Shown here: positions 44,278 through 52,894 of the stretch, in pieces | How positions within the stretch are numbered: the first letter of the stretch is position 1 | Layout: the number at the start of each line of letters is the position of its first letter | Origin: Shewanella sp. OMA3-2 | Lineage (GTDB): Bacteria; Pseudomonadota; Gammaproteobacteria; Enterobacterales; Shewanellaceae | Direction of reading: 5' to 3' | Assembly (NCBI RefSeq): GCF_021513195.1 | Contig: NZ_CP090974.1 | Coordinates: 1,004,001 to 1,068,000 of the forward strand | Length of the DNA stretch: 64,000 nucleotides | The notes under the pieces: generated by a model | The model's database searches: none | Seen by the model: only the letters and a program-made list of their open reading frames with translations | What the model was told of the DNA's origin: nothing | Program-made: the position numbers and the translations under genes

Positions 44278-45054
44278 TTAAGCTTGTTTAGCCAAAAAGT
44301 GTACATAACGACCAAGTGATAAATAGGGTTCGCGCTGCGAATAAAGCAGCTCCATGTCAATCAGCTGTTTAGCATCGAAATTAGGCGGTAATTGATTTTT
44401 TAAATAATCATTTATCACTCGAACACCAGACTGACAAATCATTTGCAGCTGCCATTGGTTAAACCATTGGCGGACATCTTCGATATATAAAGGATGTGTA
44501 GGGGTTAAACCGACTTGCTTTTTAACTTTCATATCACGCATTACATAATCAAAATTACCTGAAATTAGGCTATGAAAACGCATTGCCTCTTTGTTGTAAA
44601 ACATCAAAGAGAATAACCCTTGTGGCTTTAATAAGGGTAATAAACCCTGCAATGTTGATTGTGCATCGATTAGCCATTCAGCCACAGCATGGCATAAAAT
44701 AATATCAAACTGGCCATTAAGCTCAGGTGTTAAAGCTTGAATAGGGCTGTGGAGCAAGGTGATATTTAACGGTGTTGCATGGGCATCAATTTGTTGCTGC
44801 GCCTCGGCCAACATTTGCGCTGAAATATCGCACAGCACTACTTCGTGTCCTAGTTTAGCTAATTTTTGGCTGAGTAAACCAAAACCGCCGCCGGCATCTA
44901 ATATTCGTAGCTGGGGATGATTTATGGCGGCCAATGCACTGATGGCAGGCTCAAGATCGCGCCACAATACTGCTGCTCGAATATCACCTTTTGTGGTGCC
45001 ATAGATATTTTTGGCAAATTTTTGGCTAAGTTTGTCGAAGTTAGTGTCTTGCAC
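44278..45054 (-). CDS. cmoM: CmoM, tRNA 5-carboxymethoxyuridine methyltransferase
   Basis: Methylates cmo5U34 to mcmo5U34 in tRNA using SAM (formerly called SmtA). The 258 residues show QDTNFDKLSQKFAKNIYGTTKGDIR, the SAM loop LDAGGGFGLLSQKL, motif CDISAQML, HAVAEWL and VRVINDYL, matching E. coli CmoM throughout. It is divergent from the MaoC-like gene. Confidence 0.93.
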   Translation of the reverse strand: MQDTNFDKLSQKFAKNIYGTTKGDIRAAVLWRDLEPAISALAAINHPQLRILDAGGGFGLLSQKLAKLGHEVVLCDISAQMLAEAQQQIDAHATPLNITLLHSPIQALTPELNGQFDIILCHAVAEWLIDAQSTLQGLLPLLKPQGLFSLMFYNKEAMRFHSLISGNFDYVMRDMKVKKQVGLTPTHPLYIEDVRQWFNQWQLQMICQSGVRVINDYLKNQLPPNFDAKQLIDMELLYSQREPYLSLGRYVHFLAKQA

Positions 45055-45252
45055 AATACATCTTTTGATTAGTTTGACAGACGCTCATTTTGCAACGACT
45101 GTGATGGTGGGTAAAGCTAAAAATAACAGTATTTAAGCCATCAATTCATGATAAATATTAAGTGTTAATTCAAGTATTTCAATATTAGGGAAATACTGAG
45201 TTATAATATTAGCCTATGGCGCAAGGCGTGCCGTTTAAAAAGGGTTGTCACA

Positions 45253-46122
45253 TTGAGTTTCGATTACAAAATTGATTTAAAAGCGATGCCATCGCTTTTT
45301 ACACTTTATCGCAAAATATTTTTCAGCCGTAAACCTGGTTGGGATAAAAAACCGTTACCTAAAATTGAGATTCAAACTGACAATGTTTTTTTATCAAATG
45401 ATAAAGTGCGTCAATACGCTAATGTCTGTGGCTTTCAATTTGATGAAAAAGTATTACCACCCACTTATTTGTATGTACTGGCCTTTCGTCTACATGCGGT
45501 TATATTTGCGCACAAAGCGATTACCTTTCCTTTGCTTGGCATGATCCACCTTAAAAACAGTATTAGTGTATTTCGTCCAGTGAAAACGAATGAGATATTG
45601 ACCCTAAAGTGTCAGCTTACCAGTAGCACTGAAACCGATGCAGGGTTAGAGTTTGTACTTGAATCGAGTGTTTATGCAGCAGAAGAGTTAGTTTGGCAAG
45701 CGCATTCAACCTACTTGTACCGCATTGAGTCAGCTAATCGTCGTCCTCGTCCACCTCGAGCATCTGATATGGCATGGGAAAATATACAGCAATGGCGCTT
45801 AACCGAAGACTTAGGGCGTCATTACGCCAAAGCATCGGGTGATTACAATCTAATCCACTTACACCCGTTATTGTCAAAACGATTCGGTTTTGAGCGAGTA
45901 CTTGCCCATGGAATGTGGTCAAAAGCACGTTGTATGGCGCAGTTAATGCCATTTGTTGGCGAGCGTCCATTTACCGTGGATGTGGAATTTAAGCTGCCGG
46001 TATTTATGCCATCAGAAGTTACTTTTGCCTATGAGTCGCTTGCTGATGGTAAGTGTTTTGAAATGCGTGATGTAAAGGGTAAACGCCCTCATTTACATGG
46101 CAAAATGCGTTATCTAGATTAG
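45253..46122 (+). CDS. MaoC-like hotdog-fold dehydratase
   Basis: Probably acts on an acyl-thioester. The 289-residue protein has two hotdog halves. The C-terminal half carries the hydratase motif ASGDYNLIHLHPLLSKRFGF (Asp and His catalytic residues) and LAHGMWSKARCMAQL. The N-terminal half is degenerate. The TTG start at 45253 has AGGG upstream; an ATG at 45289 is the alternative. Single gene ended by a shared terminator. Confidence 0.85.
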   Translation: MSFDYKIDLKAMPSLFTLYRKIFFSRKPGWDKKPLPKIEIQTDNVFLSNDKVRQYANVCGFQFDEKVLPPTYLYVLAFRLHAVIFAHKAITFPLLGMIHLKNSISVFRPVKTNEILTLKCQLTSSTETDAGLEFVLESSVYAAEELVWQAHSTYLYRIESANRRPRPPRASDMAWENIQQWRLTEDLGRHYAKASGDYNLIHLHPLLSKRFGFERVLAHGMWSKARCMAQLMPFVGERPFTVDVEFKLPVFMPSEVTFAYESLADGKCFEMRDVKGKRPHLHGKMRYLD

Positions 46123-46129
46123 TTAACTT

Positions 46130-46156
46130 ACCCTCATATTTTAGTAATATGAGGGT
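46130..46156. terminator. Hairpin between convergent MaoC-like and aldo/keto reductase genes
   Basis: ACCCTCATATT pairs perfectly with AATATGAGGGT across TTAGT. The T run is weak, but the position suits a bidirectional terminator. Confidence 0.7.
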
Positions 46157-46165
46157 AATTGATGT

Positions 46166-47056
46166 TTACGCAACGCTGTGTCCCGTTGATGCTTGCCAAA
46201 TACTAAACCATTGTTGCTTGGTTAATTGAATAGTGCTGGAGTTAACTGCACTACGAATTCGCTCAATGTTACCGCTGCCAATAATAGGTGTCGGTTTACT
46301 GGGTAACATAGCGACCCAAGCATAAATGACCTGACTTATATCTGATGTTCCTACCTGTTCAGCCACCACAGTTAAACAGCTTCTTAATCGTATAGCTTGC
46401 TCTGTTTGCTCACTAAATAATGTACCGCCTCCTAAACATGACCATGCCATAGGGCGTATATTTAATTGTTGGCATTGATCCAATACACCGTCGTGCAAAT
46501 GGGTTAAGCATTGCGGTGATATTTCCACTTGATTGGTGATCAGTGGGGCGTCTAACCGTGACTGCAACAAAGTGAAATGATGGGGCAAAAAGTTGGATAC
46601 CCCAAAATGGTTTACTTTACCTTGCTGTTTTAACTGCAAGAAAGCCTCAGCAACCTCATCCGCTTGCATTAAAGGATCGGGGCGATGAATGAGTAATGCA
46701 TCTAAATAGTCGGTTTTTAACTCGACAAGTGAACGCTCAACGCTACTAATAATATGCTGTTTACTGGTGTCGTAATGGTTGACGTAACGATTGTCGAAAC
46801 CATCAAATGCGGGTTTGATACCGCACTTACCAATAAGCTGCATTTGTTGGCGTAAATGCGGTGCAAGAGCAAGGGCCTCTCCAAATAAGGTTTCACATTG
46901 ATACACGCCATAAATATCAGCGTGATCCATGCTGGTTACCCCAAGTTCAAGATATTGTTCAATAAGTGTGAGTCGTTGTTGAGGAGTCATGTTCCATGCA
47001 TCAATACGCCAAAAGCCGGCAATAAAATCTGAAAATTCAAAATGAGAGGTTGTCAT
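46166..47056 (-). CDS. Aldo/keto reductase (YdhF-like)
   Basis: NADPH-dependent carbonyl reductase, substrate unknown. The catalytic tetrad can be read as Asp and Tyr in MDHADIYG, Lys in LIGKCGI and His in LLIHRPDP. The VSNF, NQVEISPQ and PIIGSGN segments complete the barrel. The start at 47056 (MTTSHFEFSDF) has AGGATA upstream; the 18-residue extension upstream was rejected. Confidence 0.9.
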   Translation of the reverse strand: MTTSHFEFSDFIAGFWRIDAWNMTPQQRLTLIEQYLELGVTSMDHADIYGVYQCETLFGEALALAPHLRQQMQLIGKCGIKPAFDGFDNRYVNHYDTSKQHIISSVERSLVELKTDYLDALLIHRPDPLMQADEVAEAFLQLKQQGKVNHFGVSNFLPHHFTLLQSRLDAPLITNQVEISPQCLTHLHDGVLDQCQQLNIRPMAWSCLGGGTLFSEQTEQAIRLRSCLTVVAEQVGTSDISQVIYAWVAMLPSKPTPIIGSGNIERIRSAVNSSTIQLTKQQWFSIWQASTGHSVA

Positions 47057-47355
47057 GGAATATCCTAATGTAGTTTGACGGTAAATTGTTCCGCTGAATT
47101 TTCGGTACACTATTTTTAGTGGGTAAGTTATTTTTGATCAGTGAGTTGATTAAAAGATCCTGTGAATAAACGATGTATCTTTGGCGTACCAACAATCGGA
47201 TATTTTATCATAAAATGTTTCTATCACTTAACCAATAAGCTTTTGGCATTAAGCTAATATTAGCCCATAATACACCGCTGATTTAATAGGGTTGTTGACG
47301 TTATTTAGGCTAAGTTACGTTTGATGAGTGATGTTTACCCCGCAAGGATTTTTAG

Positions 47356-47682
47356 ATGTTATTACAGTGTGCGTTTTGTCATAAAGGATTTTCAGTAGCC
47401 AGTGTCACGCAAAGCCGTGGTAAGGGTCTTGGTTCACATATTCAATGCCCTAAGTGTGGTGCTTGGTTAGGACGGAATAAGTGGCTAACATCAGCTAAAG
47501 TGATAGGCTTTTACAGTGCGGTGGCAGCGGGAGTTGCTGGATACTTTTTAGATAATGTGATGCATATAGTTACCCCAACAATCATACTATCTGTCATATT
47601 AGTTGGGATAACGCATATTATGGATCACTTAATATTAATTGAAGCGCCGGAAGAACCTGCTCAAAACATAAAAGCTGATTAA
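47356..47682 (+). CDS. Small zinc-ribbon membrane protein
   Basis: Not recognised. The 108 residues start with a zinc-ribbon (CAFC ... CPKC, residues 5-38), then two hydrophobic helices (about 54-66 and 75-90) and an acidic tail. It is probably an inner-membrane protein with a cytosolic zinc knuckle. Its stop overlaps the stop of the convergent 41-residue gene. Confidence 0.65.
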   Translation: MLLQCAFCHKGFSVASVTQSRGKGLGSHIQCPKCGAWLGRNKWLTSAKVIGFYSAVAAGVAGYFLDNVMHIVTPTIILSVILVGITHIMDHLILIEAPEEPAQNIKAD

Positions 47683-47804
47683 TCTATTACCTGTACTTGT
47701 CCCTCTAAAGAGGCTTCTACCCAGTAGATACCACCGAGTACAACCACGCCAATGATTACCATAGTGAGAATAATACCGATGTTGTCACGTATAAAGTTAG
47801 CCAT
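47679..47804 (-). CDS. Small single-pass membrane protein, 41 residues
   Basis: Too short for usual gene lists. From ATG 47804 the frame reads MANFIRDNIGIILTMVIIG, a hydrophobic helix of about 19 residues ending before YWVEASLEGQ. It stops with TAA at 47679-47681, sharing a TTAA with the stop of the opposite zinc-ribbon gene. AGGA lies six bases upstream, and the positive start plus single helix is typical of bacterial membrane micropeptides. Function unknown. Confidence 0.6.
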   Translation of the reverse strand: MANFIRDNIGIILTMVIIGVVVLGGIYWVEASLEGQVQVID

Positions 47805-47844
47805 GGTCAGTCCTATTTTTACAATTTAACAGAATATGTGCCAA

Positions 47845-47858
47845 TGTTACGAATAACA
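47845..47858. promoter_or_regulatory. Inverted repeat, possible regulator site near the zinc cluster
   Basis: TGTTACGAATAACA is a perfect 5-base inverted repeat with a four-base centre. Zur/Fur-type sites contain similar GTTA/TAAC arms, and a zinc-uptake cluster begins just to the right. The arms are too short for a firm call. Confidence 0.3.
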
Positions 47859-48016
47859 GCTTAAGTTTATCTTAATTTGATAAAGTCTTTGGTTGAATAG
47901 CCAAGCCGCGAATAAAGTGACGCTAGAAGTGATTTGTAACAATCTATAGCTTGCTTTTTCAATACTGTCTTTTAGAATTGTGCTCCTTATTACATCTTCT
48001 TAAGTTTGGTATTTTT

Positions 48017-48310
48017 GTGAGATTTAGCCTTCAGTTAAAGCAACATATCGCAATTTGGCTTTGTGCCATTCTGCTGGTATTGGCTTTTGCTGCGTCAAAT
48101 CACAGTACTGAACACCATGAAGACGGCGTAAACTCCCATCACTGTACTTTGTGTTTTCATCAGCATCAGCTGAATAAAGTACTGCATTCATTTTCTTTTT
48201 CTATTCCCATTCAAAAGCAACAATACCAAGTTAGTATTGATGTGTTGCCTGTTTTTACCTCAGTTAGTACCTTTCATTATTACAGTCGTGGCCCTCCCAC
48301 TATCGTATAG
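48017..48310 (+). CDS. Small His-rich protein at head of zinc cluster (zinc-chaperone-like)
   Basis: Resembles the small proteins annotated in related genera as zinc-uptake zinc chaperones; this name is from memory. It has one N-terminal hydrophobic segment (LKQHIAIWLCAILLVLAFAAS), then a His/Cys cluster (HSTEHHEDG, SHHCTLCFHQHQ) able to bind zinc, and ends in YYSRGPPTIV. The region is open from TTG 47951; GTG 48017 begins just before the membrane segment and is chosen tentatively. It is followed by the zinc-associated outer-membrane protein gene. Confidence 0.6.
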   Translation: MRFSLQLKQHIAIWLCAILLVLAFAASNHSTEHHEDGVNSHHCTLCFHQHQLNKVLHSFSFSIPIQKQQYQVSIDVLPVFTSVSTFHYYSRGPPTIV

Positions 48311-48343
48311 ACCCATTACAAATTGTGATTAATTTTTAATTGA

Positions 48344-48370
48344 ATCGTCAGCAATGATTGCTTTGACGAT
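48344..48370. other. Hairpin between the small His-rich gene and the outer-membrane protein gene
   Basis: ATCGTCA plus GCAAT pair with ATTGC plus TGACGAT (two unpaired T). No T run follows, so it could be an mRNA processing or stability element. Confidence 0.4.
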
Positions 48371-48431
48371 CGTGAGTTTATGGTTCTAGTGTTGCTAAAT
48401 AAAATGGCAAGCTAGAACGTAGGGAGCATGT

Positions 48432-49658
48432 ATGTCTGTTTTAAAAACACCTTTATCTTTAGTCGCTATCGGCTGTGCGTTTACTGCTGTTGCTGTTATG
48501 GCGGAAGACTCAAGTTTAACTAACCCAAATATCAGTGCCGTGCTAGATGGCTATTATCAGTCGGGTGACCGCGCTATGTCTGAACGTGCTGAAGGCTTTG
48601 GCTTAGGTGAAACCGAATTGGCTATTAGCGCCAATATTGACGATATGTTCTACGGCAAGGTGACAGCAGTATTAGCCAGCCATGACGGTGATACTGAGTT
48701 AGAGTTAGAAGAAGCCTTTATTCAAACTATGGCATTACCTGCTGGTTTATCAGTTCGCGCAGGACGTTTTTTATCTGATGTGGGATACCTTAACAATCAA
48801 CATCTTCATACTGATGCTTTTGCCGACCGTCCAGCCGCTTACCGTGCATTTTTAGGCGGACATTATTTTGATGATGGTTTACGCGTTAGCCTGGTTGCTC
48901 CAACAGATATTTATTGGAACTTAGGTCTTGAAGTGTTTCAGGGTGATAAAATGCACGCCGCAGATGAACATGGTGAGCGTGACTTTAGTGATTTGGGTGT
49001 GTATACCGCTTTTACCAAGCTAGGTGGCGATATTGGTGTTGATAGCTCTTGGCAGCTAGGCTTAGCTTACCTTGGTAATGACAATGGTAAATTGATTGGC
49101 GAAGAAGAACGCGATCATGCCGACGAAGGCGATGCTCATGATGCCCACGAGGGACATGATCATAGTGCTAACTATACTGGTGAGAATACCTATATTGCCG
49201 ATTTTGTTTATAAATGGGCACCTAATGGTAATTATAAATATCAACACTTAACTGTAAGTGGCGAGTACTTTCGTGTAACGGATATTTTTGGCGTTGAAGA
49301 GCTTGACCACGACCATGCAGATGAAGGCGATCACGATCATGGCATGTTAGGTGAAGACGCTAATAATGACTATCATGAAGGTTGGTATGTCAGTAGCGTA
49401 TATCAATTAAACCCAAATTGGTCTACGGGTTTACGCTATGGTGAAGTTGATACTTTTGAAGCTCATGGTGATCATTTACATTCACAAAAGTTAAAAGAAA
49501 CTGAAATCAGCTTAGCTTGGCATCACAGCCATTTCTCAACAGTTCGCCTGCAATATACTCATCAGCAAGGGACTAACTTTGAGGGTTTTGAAGACGACAA
49601 TATCATCACTTTACAATATGTTATGACATTAGGAGCTCACGGTGCACATCAATTCTAG
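48432..49658 (+). CDS. His/Asp-rich outer-membrane beta-barrel protein, probably for zinc
   Basis: The 408-residue protein has a signal peptide (ending AVMA) and a sequence of barrel strands ending in a short aromatic-His C-terminus (GAHGAHQF). Two predicted loops are packed with His, Asp and Glu: near residues 222-245 (EERDHADEGDAHDAHEGHDH) and near 289-305 (LDHDHADEGDHDHG). These would bind zinc or other divalent metals at the cell surface or pore. Its stop overlaps the start of the znuA-like gene. It is not a TonB receptor (no plug domain). Confidence 0.8.
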   Translation: MSVLKTPLSLVAIGCAFTAVAVMAEDSSLTNPNISAVLDGYYQSGDRAMSERAEGFGLGETELAISANIDDMFYGKVTAVLASHDGDTELELEEAFIQTMALPAGLSVRAGRFLSDVGYLNNQHLHTDAFADRPAAYRAFLGGHYFDDGLRVSLVAPTDIYWNLGLEVFQGDKMHAADEHGERDFSDLGVYTAFTKLGGDIGVDSSWQLGLAYLGNDNGKLIGEEERDHADEGDAHDAHEGHDHSANYTGENTYIADFVYKWAPNGNYKYQHLTVSGEYFRVTDIFGVEELDHDHADEGDHDHGMLGEDANNDYHEGWYVSSVYQLNPNWSTGLRYGEVDTFEAHGDHLHSQKLKETEISLAWHHSHFSTVRLQYTHQQGTNFEGFEDDNIITLQYVMTLGAHGAHQF

Positions 49659-50547
49659 AATGATTAAAATGGCTGCAGGGCTTGCGTTGATATGTTCCGC
49701 ATCGGCCAATGCAGAGTTAAACGTATTTGCTTGTGAGCCAGAATATGCCGCATTGGCGCAGTCACTTGCGCCTGGTGCAAAAGTATATTCCGCCACTACA
49801 GCGATGCAAGACCCGCACTTGGTGCAGGCTCGGCCAAGCTTAATTGCCAAAATGCGCCAGGCTGATTTAGTGGTTTGTGCTGGTGCTGACCTGGAGATTG
49901 GTTGGTTACCTATGTTGCAGATGAAGGCGTCTAACAACCGAGTGCGTTCAACTGATACCGGATTATTTTATGCCGCCGAACATACTGACACCTTAGATAA
50001 ACTCGATACTGTCGATCGTTCTATGGGTGATGTGCATGCTAAAGGTAATCCACATTTGCATTTCGATCCTGTTAAGGTGCTTGAAGTCGCTCAAGGTTTA
50101 TCTGTTAAATTGATCCAGTTAGATCCGGATAATAAAGCGGATTATGAACAGGCATTGAGTCTTTTTAGCAGTCAGTGGCAAGCTAAAATTCCACAGTGGC
50201 AACAACAAGCGCAAAGTCTGAAGGGTAAAAAAGTTATCGCTTACCATTCTAGTTTTCGTTATTTGTTTAACTGGACCGGAATAGAGCAGGTGGCAGACTT
50301 AGAGCCTAAACCTGGTTTAGCACCAACAAGCAGTCATTTAGCCACTTTACTTGCTCGTGCTGAAAAGGGCGATGTAATGGCGATTATTGTGGCATCTTAT
50401 CAAGATGAACGTGGTGCAAATTGGTTAGGTGAACGGGCTAATCTTAAGGTTATTACCTTACCTATGTCGATTGGCGGGAATGAGCAAAGTACTGACTTAA
50501 TCAGCTTGTACGATAATGTGTTGTCGTTATTAAACGGGGTGAAATAA
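49642..50547 (+). CDS. ZnuA-like periplasmic metal-binding protein
   Basis: Binding component of a zinc-type ABC importer (cluster A-I). The 301 residues have a signal peptide (ending SANA), then metal-ligand segments: AMQDPHLVQARPSLI, GNPHLHFDPVKVLEVA, VIAYHSSFRYLFNW and IVASYQDERGANW, giving three His and an acidic ligand. A His-rich loop, common in ZnuA, is absent here and may be replaced by the upstream His-rich proteins. GTG 49642 has AGGAG a few bases upstream and overlaps the preceding gene by 17 bases; ATG 49660 is an alternative. The permease gene starts 4 bases after its stop. Confidence 0.88.
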   Translation: MHINSRMIKMAAGLALICSASANAELNVFACEPEYAALAQSLAPGAKVYSATTAMQDPHLVQARPSLIAKMRQADLVVCAGADLEIGWLPMLQMKASNNRVRSTDTGLFYAAEHTDTLDKLDTVDRSMGDVHAKGNPHLHFDPVKVLEVAQGLSVKLIQLDPDNKADYEQALSLFSSQWQAKIPQWQQQAQSLKGKKVIAYHSSFRYLFNWTGIEQVADLEPKPGLAPTSSHLATLLARAEKGDVMAIIVASYQDERGANWLGERANLKVITLPMSIGGNEQSTDLISLYDNVLSLLNGVK

Positions 50548-50550
50548 CTC

Positions 50551-51333
50551 ATGTTTGATTTCGAACTTGCCTCCATTCTATTGCCAGCCTTAGTGGCTGG
50601 CTTGCTGGTGTTATCCACTCATGTGGTGCTAGGTCGGCAAGTGTTAAAGCGTGGCATAATCTTTATAGATTTGGCCATTGCTCAGGTTGCTGCACTTGGT
50701 GCTATTGTGTCGCATATTGATCACGATATTGAGAATATCCCTTTTTCACATGTGTGGATGCCAGCGCTATTCGCGTTAGCTGGCGCGGGTGTAATAGCTT
50801 GGATGGCACGTAAATTTGAAGGTGAGCTTGAGGCTTTTATTGGTTGTTTTTATGTGCTGAGTGCCGTGGGGGCTATGTTGCTGTTAGCCAATGATCCACA
50901 CGGTGCTGAGCTGTTAAAACAGTTAATGTCGGGTCAAATATTGTGGGTGAGTTGGTCACAATTAATTTTACCCGCAGCAGTCTCAGCAGTTATTTTAGCC
51001 GCTATTGCGATTAGGCCTAACTTACTCGAAGGCATGAGTTTTTACTTTCTATTTGCGATTGTAATTACTTTGTCGGTGGAGCTTGTAGGGGTTTATTTAG
51101 TCTTTAGTTCGTTAATTTTACCGGCACTTGCACTGAATAAATACTTAGGTAAAGCAAGATTAGTATTGGCTTATATGGTCGGCATTATTGGTTATGTTAG
51201 TGGCTTATGGTTATCAGCCAGTTATGACTTACCCAGTGGTGCCGCTATTGTTGCTACTTTAGCTATTAGTGCTTTAGTATTTAGATTAGCCATTGCACAA
51301 ATGAATAAAACCTCGCCAATAGTGATGAATTAA
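50551..51333 (+). CDS. ZnuB-like metal ABC transporter permease
   Basis: A 260-residue inner-membrane permease with seven or eight helices and the family segments GLLVLSTHVVLGRQVLKRGIIFIDLAIAQVAALG and FYFLFAIVITLSVELVGVYLVFSSLILPALA. It follows the binding protein by three bases. No ATP-binding (ZnuC) gene follows; a terminator comes next and then an unrelated acyltransferase. The ATPase must be encoded elsewhere if this transporter works as an ABC importer. Confidence 0.88.
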   Translation: MFDFELASILLPALVAGLLVLSTHVVLGRQVLKRGIIFIDLAIAQVAALGAIVSHIDHDIENIPFSHVWMPALFALAGAGVIAWMARKFEGELEAFIGCFYVLSAVGAMLLLANDPHGAELLKQLMSGQILWVSWSQLILPAAVSAVILAAIAIRPNLLEGMSFYFLFAIVITLSVELVGVYLVFSSLILPALALNKYLGKARLVLAYMVGIIGYVSGLWLSASYDLPSGAAIVATLAISALVFRLAIAQMNKTSPIVMN

Positions 51334-51387
51334 ATTATTTATTGTTCATCTATAAAGGCTTGTAGTTCATAAATAGTCTGTATCATT

Positions 51388-51425
51388 AGGCGAAATCGAC
51401 GGTTTGTGTTGGTTTCGCCTTTTTT
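51388..51425 (+). terminator. Terminator of the zinc cluster
   Basis: AGGCGAAATC pairs with GGTTTCGCCT around a 13-base loop, followed by six T. Confidence 0.88.
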
Positions 51426-51508
51426 GAGCGTACACATGTATGCAAAATTGATTGAGTCAACTTACAGCCATCGTTATACTGTCGCCAATTAATCTGCAGG
51501 AGTCTGTT

Positions 51509-52243
51509 GTGCTGCTAATCGCTCGTACGTTAATACTTGCCATACTATTGTGCCTCGCGTTTGTTTTGGTACTTATTTTATGCATCGTTCGCCCTATGCA
51601 CCGTGACAATGTTCATGTGTTGGCTAGGATTTTTTCCTCAGTATCGCCAGTGCTCGGCATTAAGGTGATAACTCGTCATGTACAACCTGATGTAGTTAAT
51701 CAACAGAATATCTATTTAGGTAACCATCAAAACACTTTCGATCTTTTTACCCAAACATCAGCAGTGCCTAAAGCGACTGTGAGTTTAGGCAAAAAAAGCT
51801 TGGCATGGGTTCCCTTGTTTGGGCAAATTTACTGGTTAACCGGTAATATTCTTATTGATCGTAAAAATCGTTCTAGTGCATTTGATACTATGGCAAAAAC
51901 GGTTAAGAAAATGCAACAAAAGTTATTGTCGGTATGGATTTTTCCGGAAGGCACCCGTTCACGGGGTCGTGGCTTATTACCGCTTAAGGTTGGTGCTTTT
52001 CATACCGCGATAGCAGCTCAAGTGCCAGTTGTGCCGGTATTGGCATCTTGTCAGGCGCATATTAAGCTAAATCGTTGGAACAACGGTGTGGTGATTGTTG
52101 AAATGATGGCACCAATAACTACCCAAGGTATCGATAAAGCAGACGCAAAACTTTTTGCAGTGCAAGTACATACTATTATGGCAAAGCGTTGGGCAGAGCT
52201 AAATCTAGAAGCGGCCGAATTAATGGCTAAACCTACGGCTTAA
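51509..52243 (+). CDS. plsC: PlsC-type 1-acylglycerol-3-phosphate acyltransferase
   Basis: Adds the second acyl chain to make phosphatidic acid at the inner membrane. The N-terminal membrane helix (LLIARTLILAILLCLAFVLVLIL) is followed by acyltransferase motifs I (NHQNTFDLF, HX4D), II (GNILIDRKNR), III (FPEGTRSRGRGLLPLKVGAF) and IV (VPVVPV). GTG 51509 has AGGAG six bases upstream; the longer TTG start at 51452 was rejected. Confidence 0.9.
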   Translation: MLLIARTLILAILLCLAFVLVLILCIVRPMHRDNVHVLARIFSSVSPVLGIKVITRHVQPDVVNQQNIYLGNHQNTFDLFTQTSAVPKATVSLGKKSLAWVPLFGQIYWLTGNILIDRKNRSSAFDTMAKTVKKMQQKLLSVWIFPEGTRSRGRGLLPLKVGAFHTAIAAQVPVVPVLASCQAHIKLNRWNNGVVIVEMMAPITTQGIDKADAKLFAVQVHTIMAKRWAELNLEAAELMAKPTA

Positions 52244-52300
52244 GATAACGTATAATAGCCAAATTATTGCCTTATCTATTTTAAAGTCTTGGAGTACGTT

Positions 52301-52759
52301 ATGTCCGTCGAACGTCAGTTGAAAGAACAGTTAGCCGAAAACCGCGAAATTGTTGAAACCCTTATTGCTGATGGTTCAGAACCTGATGCTGAATACACAA
52401 TTGAACATCATTTTTCATCGAATAATTTTGATCGTTTAGAAAAAGCGGCTGTTGAAGCGTTCAAAATGGGTTTTGAAGTGAATGATGCTGAAGAGATGGA
52501 ATTAGAAGATGGATCTATTATCTTCTGTTTTGATGCTATCTCAAATCATAAGTTAGAGGTTTCTTTACTGGATCAAGCTTGTGAGCAGCTGATTGCTATT
52601 GCGGTCAAACAAAAGGTCGATTATGACGGCTGGGGCACCTACTTTGTTGGTGACGTTGAAGAGGGTGAAGAAGACGACGATGGTTATGACGATGACGGCT
52701 TTGAAGATGAAGATGAAGACGACTATGAAGATGATGATAACAGTGTTAAAAAGCACTAG
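52301..52759 (+). CDS. rraB: RraB, regulator of ribonuclease E activity B
   Basis: Binds RNase E and inhibits some of its cleavages. The 152 residues match RraB: an N-terminal helical start ([34 protein letters not shown]), the [14 protein letters not shown] core, and an acidic C-terminal tail of Asp/Glu/Tyr. The start at 52301 (MSVERQL) has GGAG six bases upstream. Monocistronic with its own terminator. Confidence 0.94.
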   Translation: MSVERQLKEQLAENREIVETLIADGSEPDAEYTIEHHFSSNNFDRLEKAAVEAFKMGFEVNDAEEMELEDGSIIFCFDAISNHKLEVSLLDQACEQLIAIAVKQKVDYDGWGTYFVGDVEEGEEDDDGYDDDGFEDEDEDDYEDDDNSVKKH

Positions 52760-52826
52760 GTTTAACAGTATTCGATTAAATTGCGTTGCTTAACATTAGG
52801 CTCGTTTTAAAGCCAACACCAAACAT

Positions 52827-52853
52827 AAAAACCACTATTTAGAGTGGTTTTTA
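52827..52853. terminator. Bidirectional terminator between rraB and the GGDEF gene
   Basis: AAAACCACT and AGTGGTTTT pair across a seven-base loop, with T runs in both directions. Confidence 0.85.
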
Positions 52854-52894
52854 TGTTTACGGCTTATGCTTAATTTACTCGACTTACGCGCGGC

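Noticed and set aside
52593..52793. Met/Lys/Thr-rich open frame in another frame of rraB
   Set aside because: Produced by the repeated Asp/Glu codons of the RraB tail; no ribosome site.
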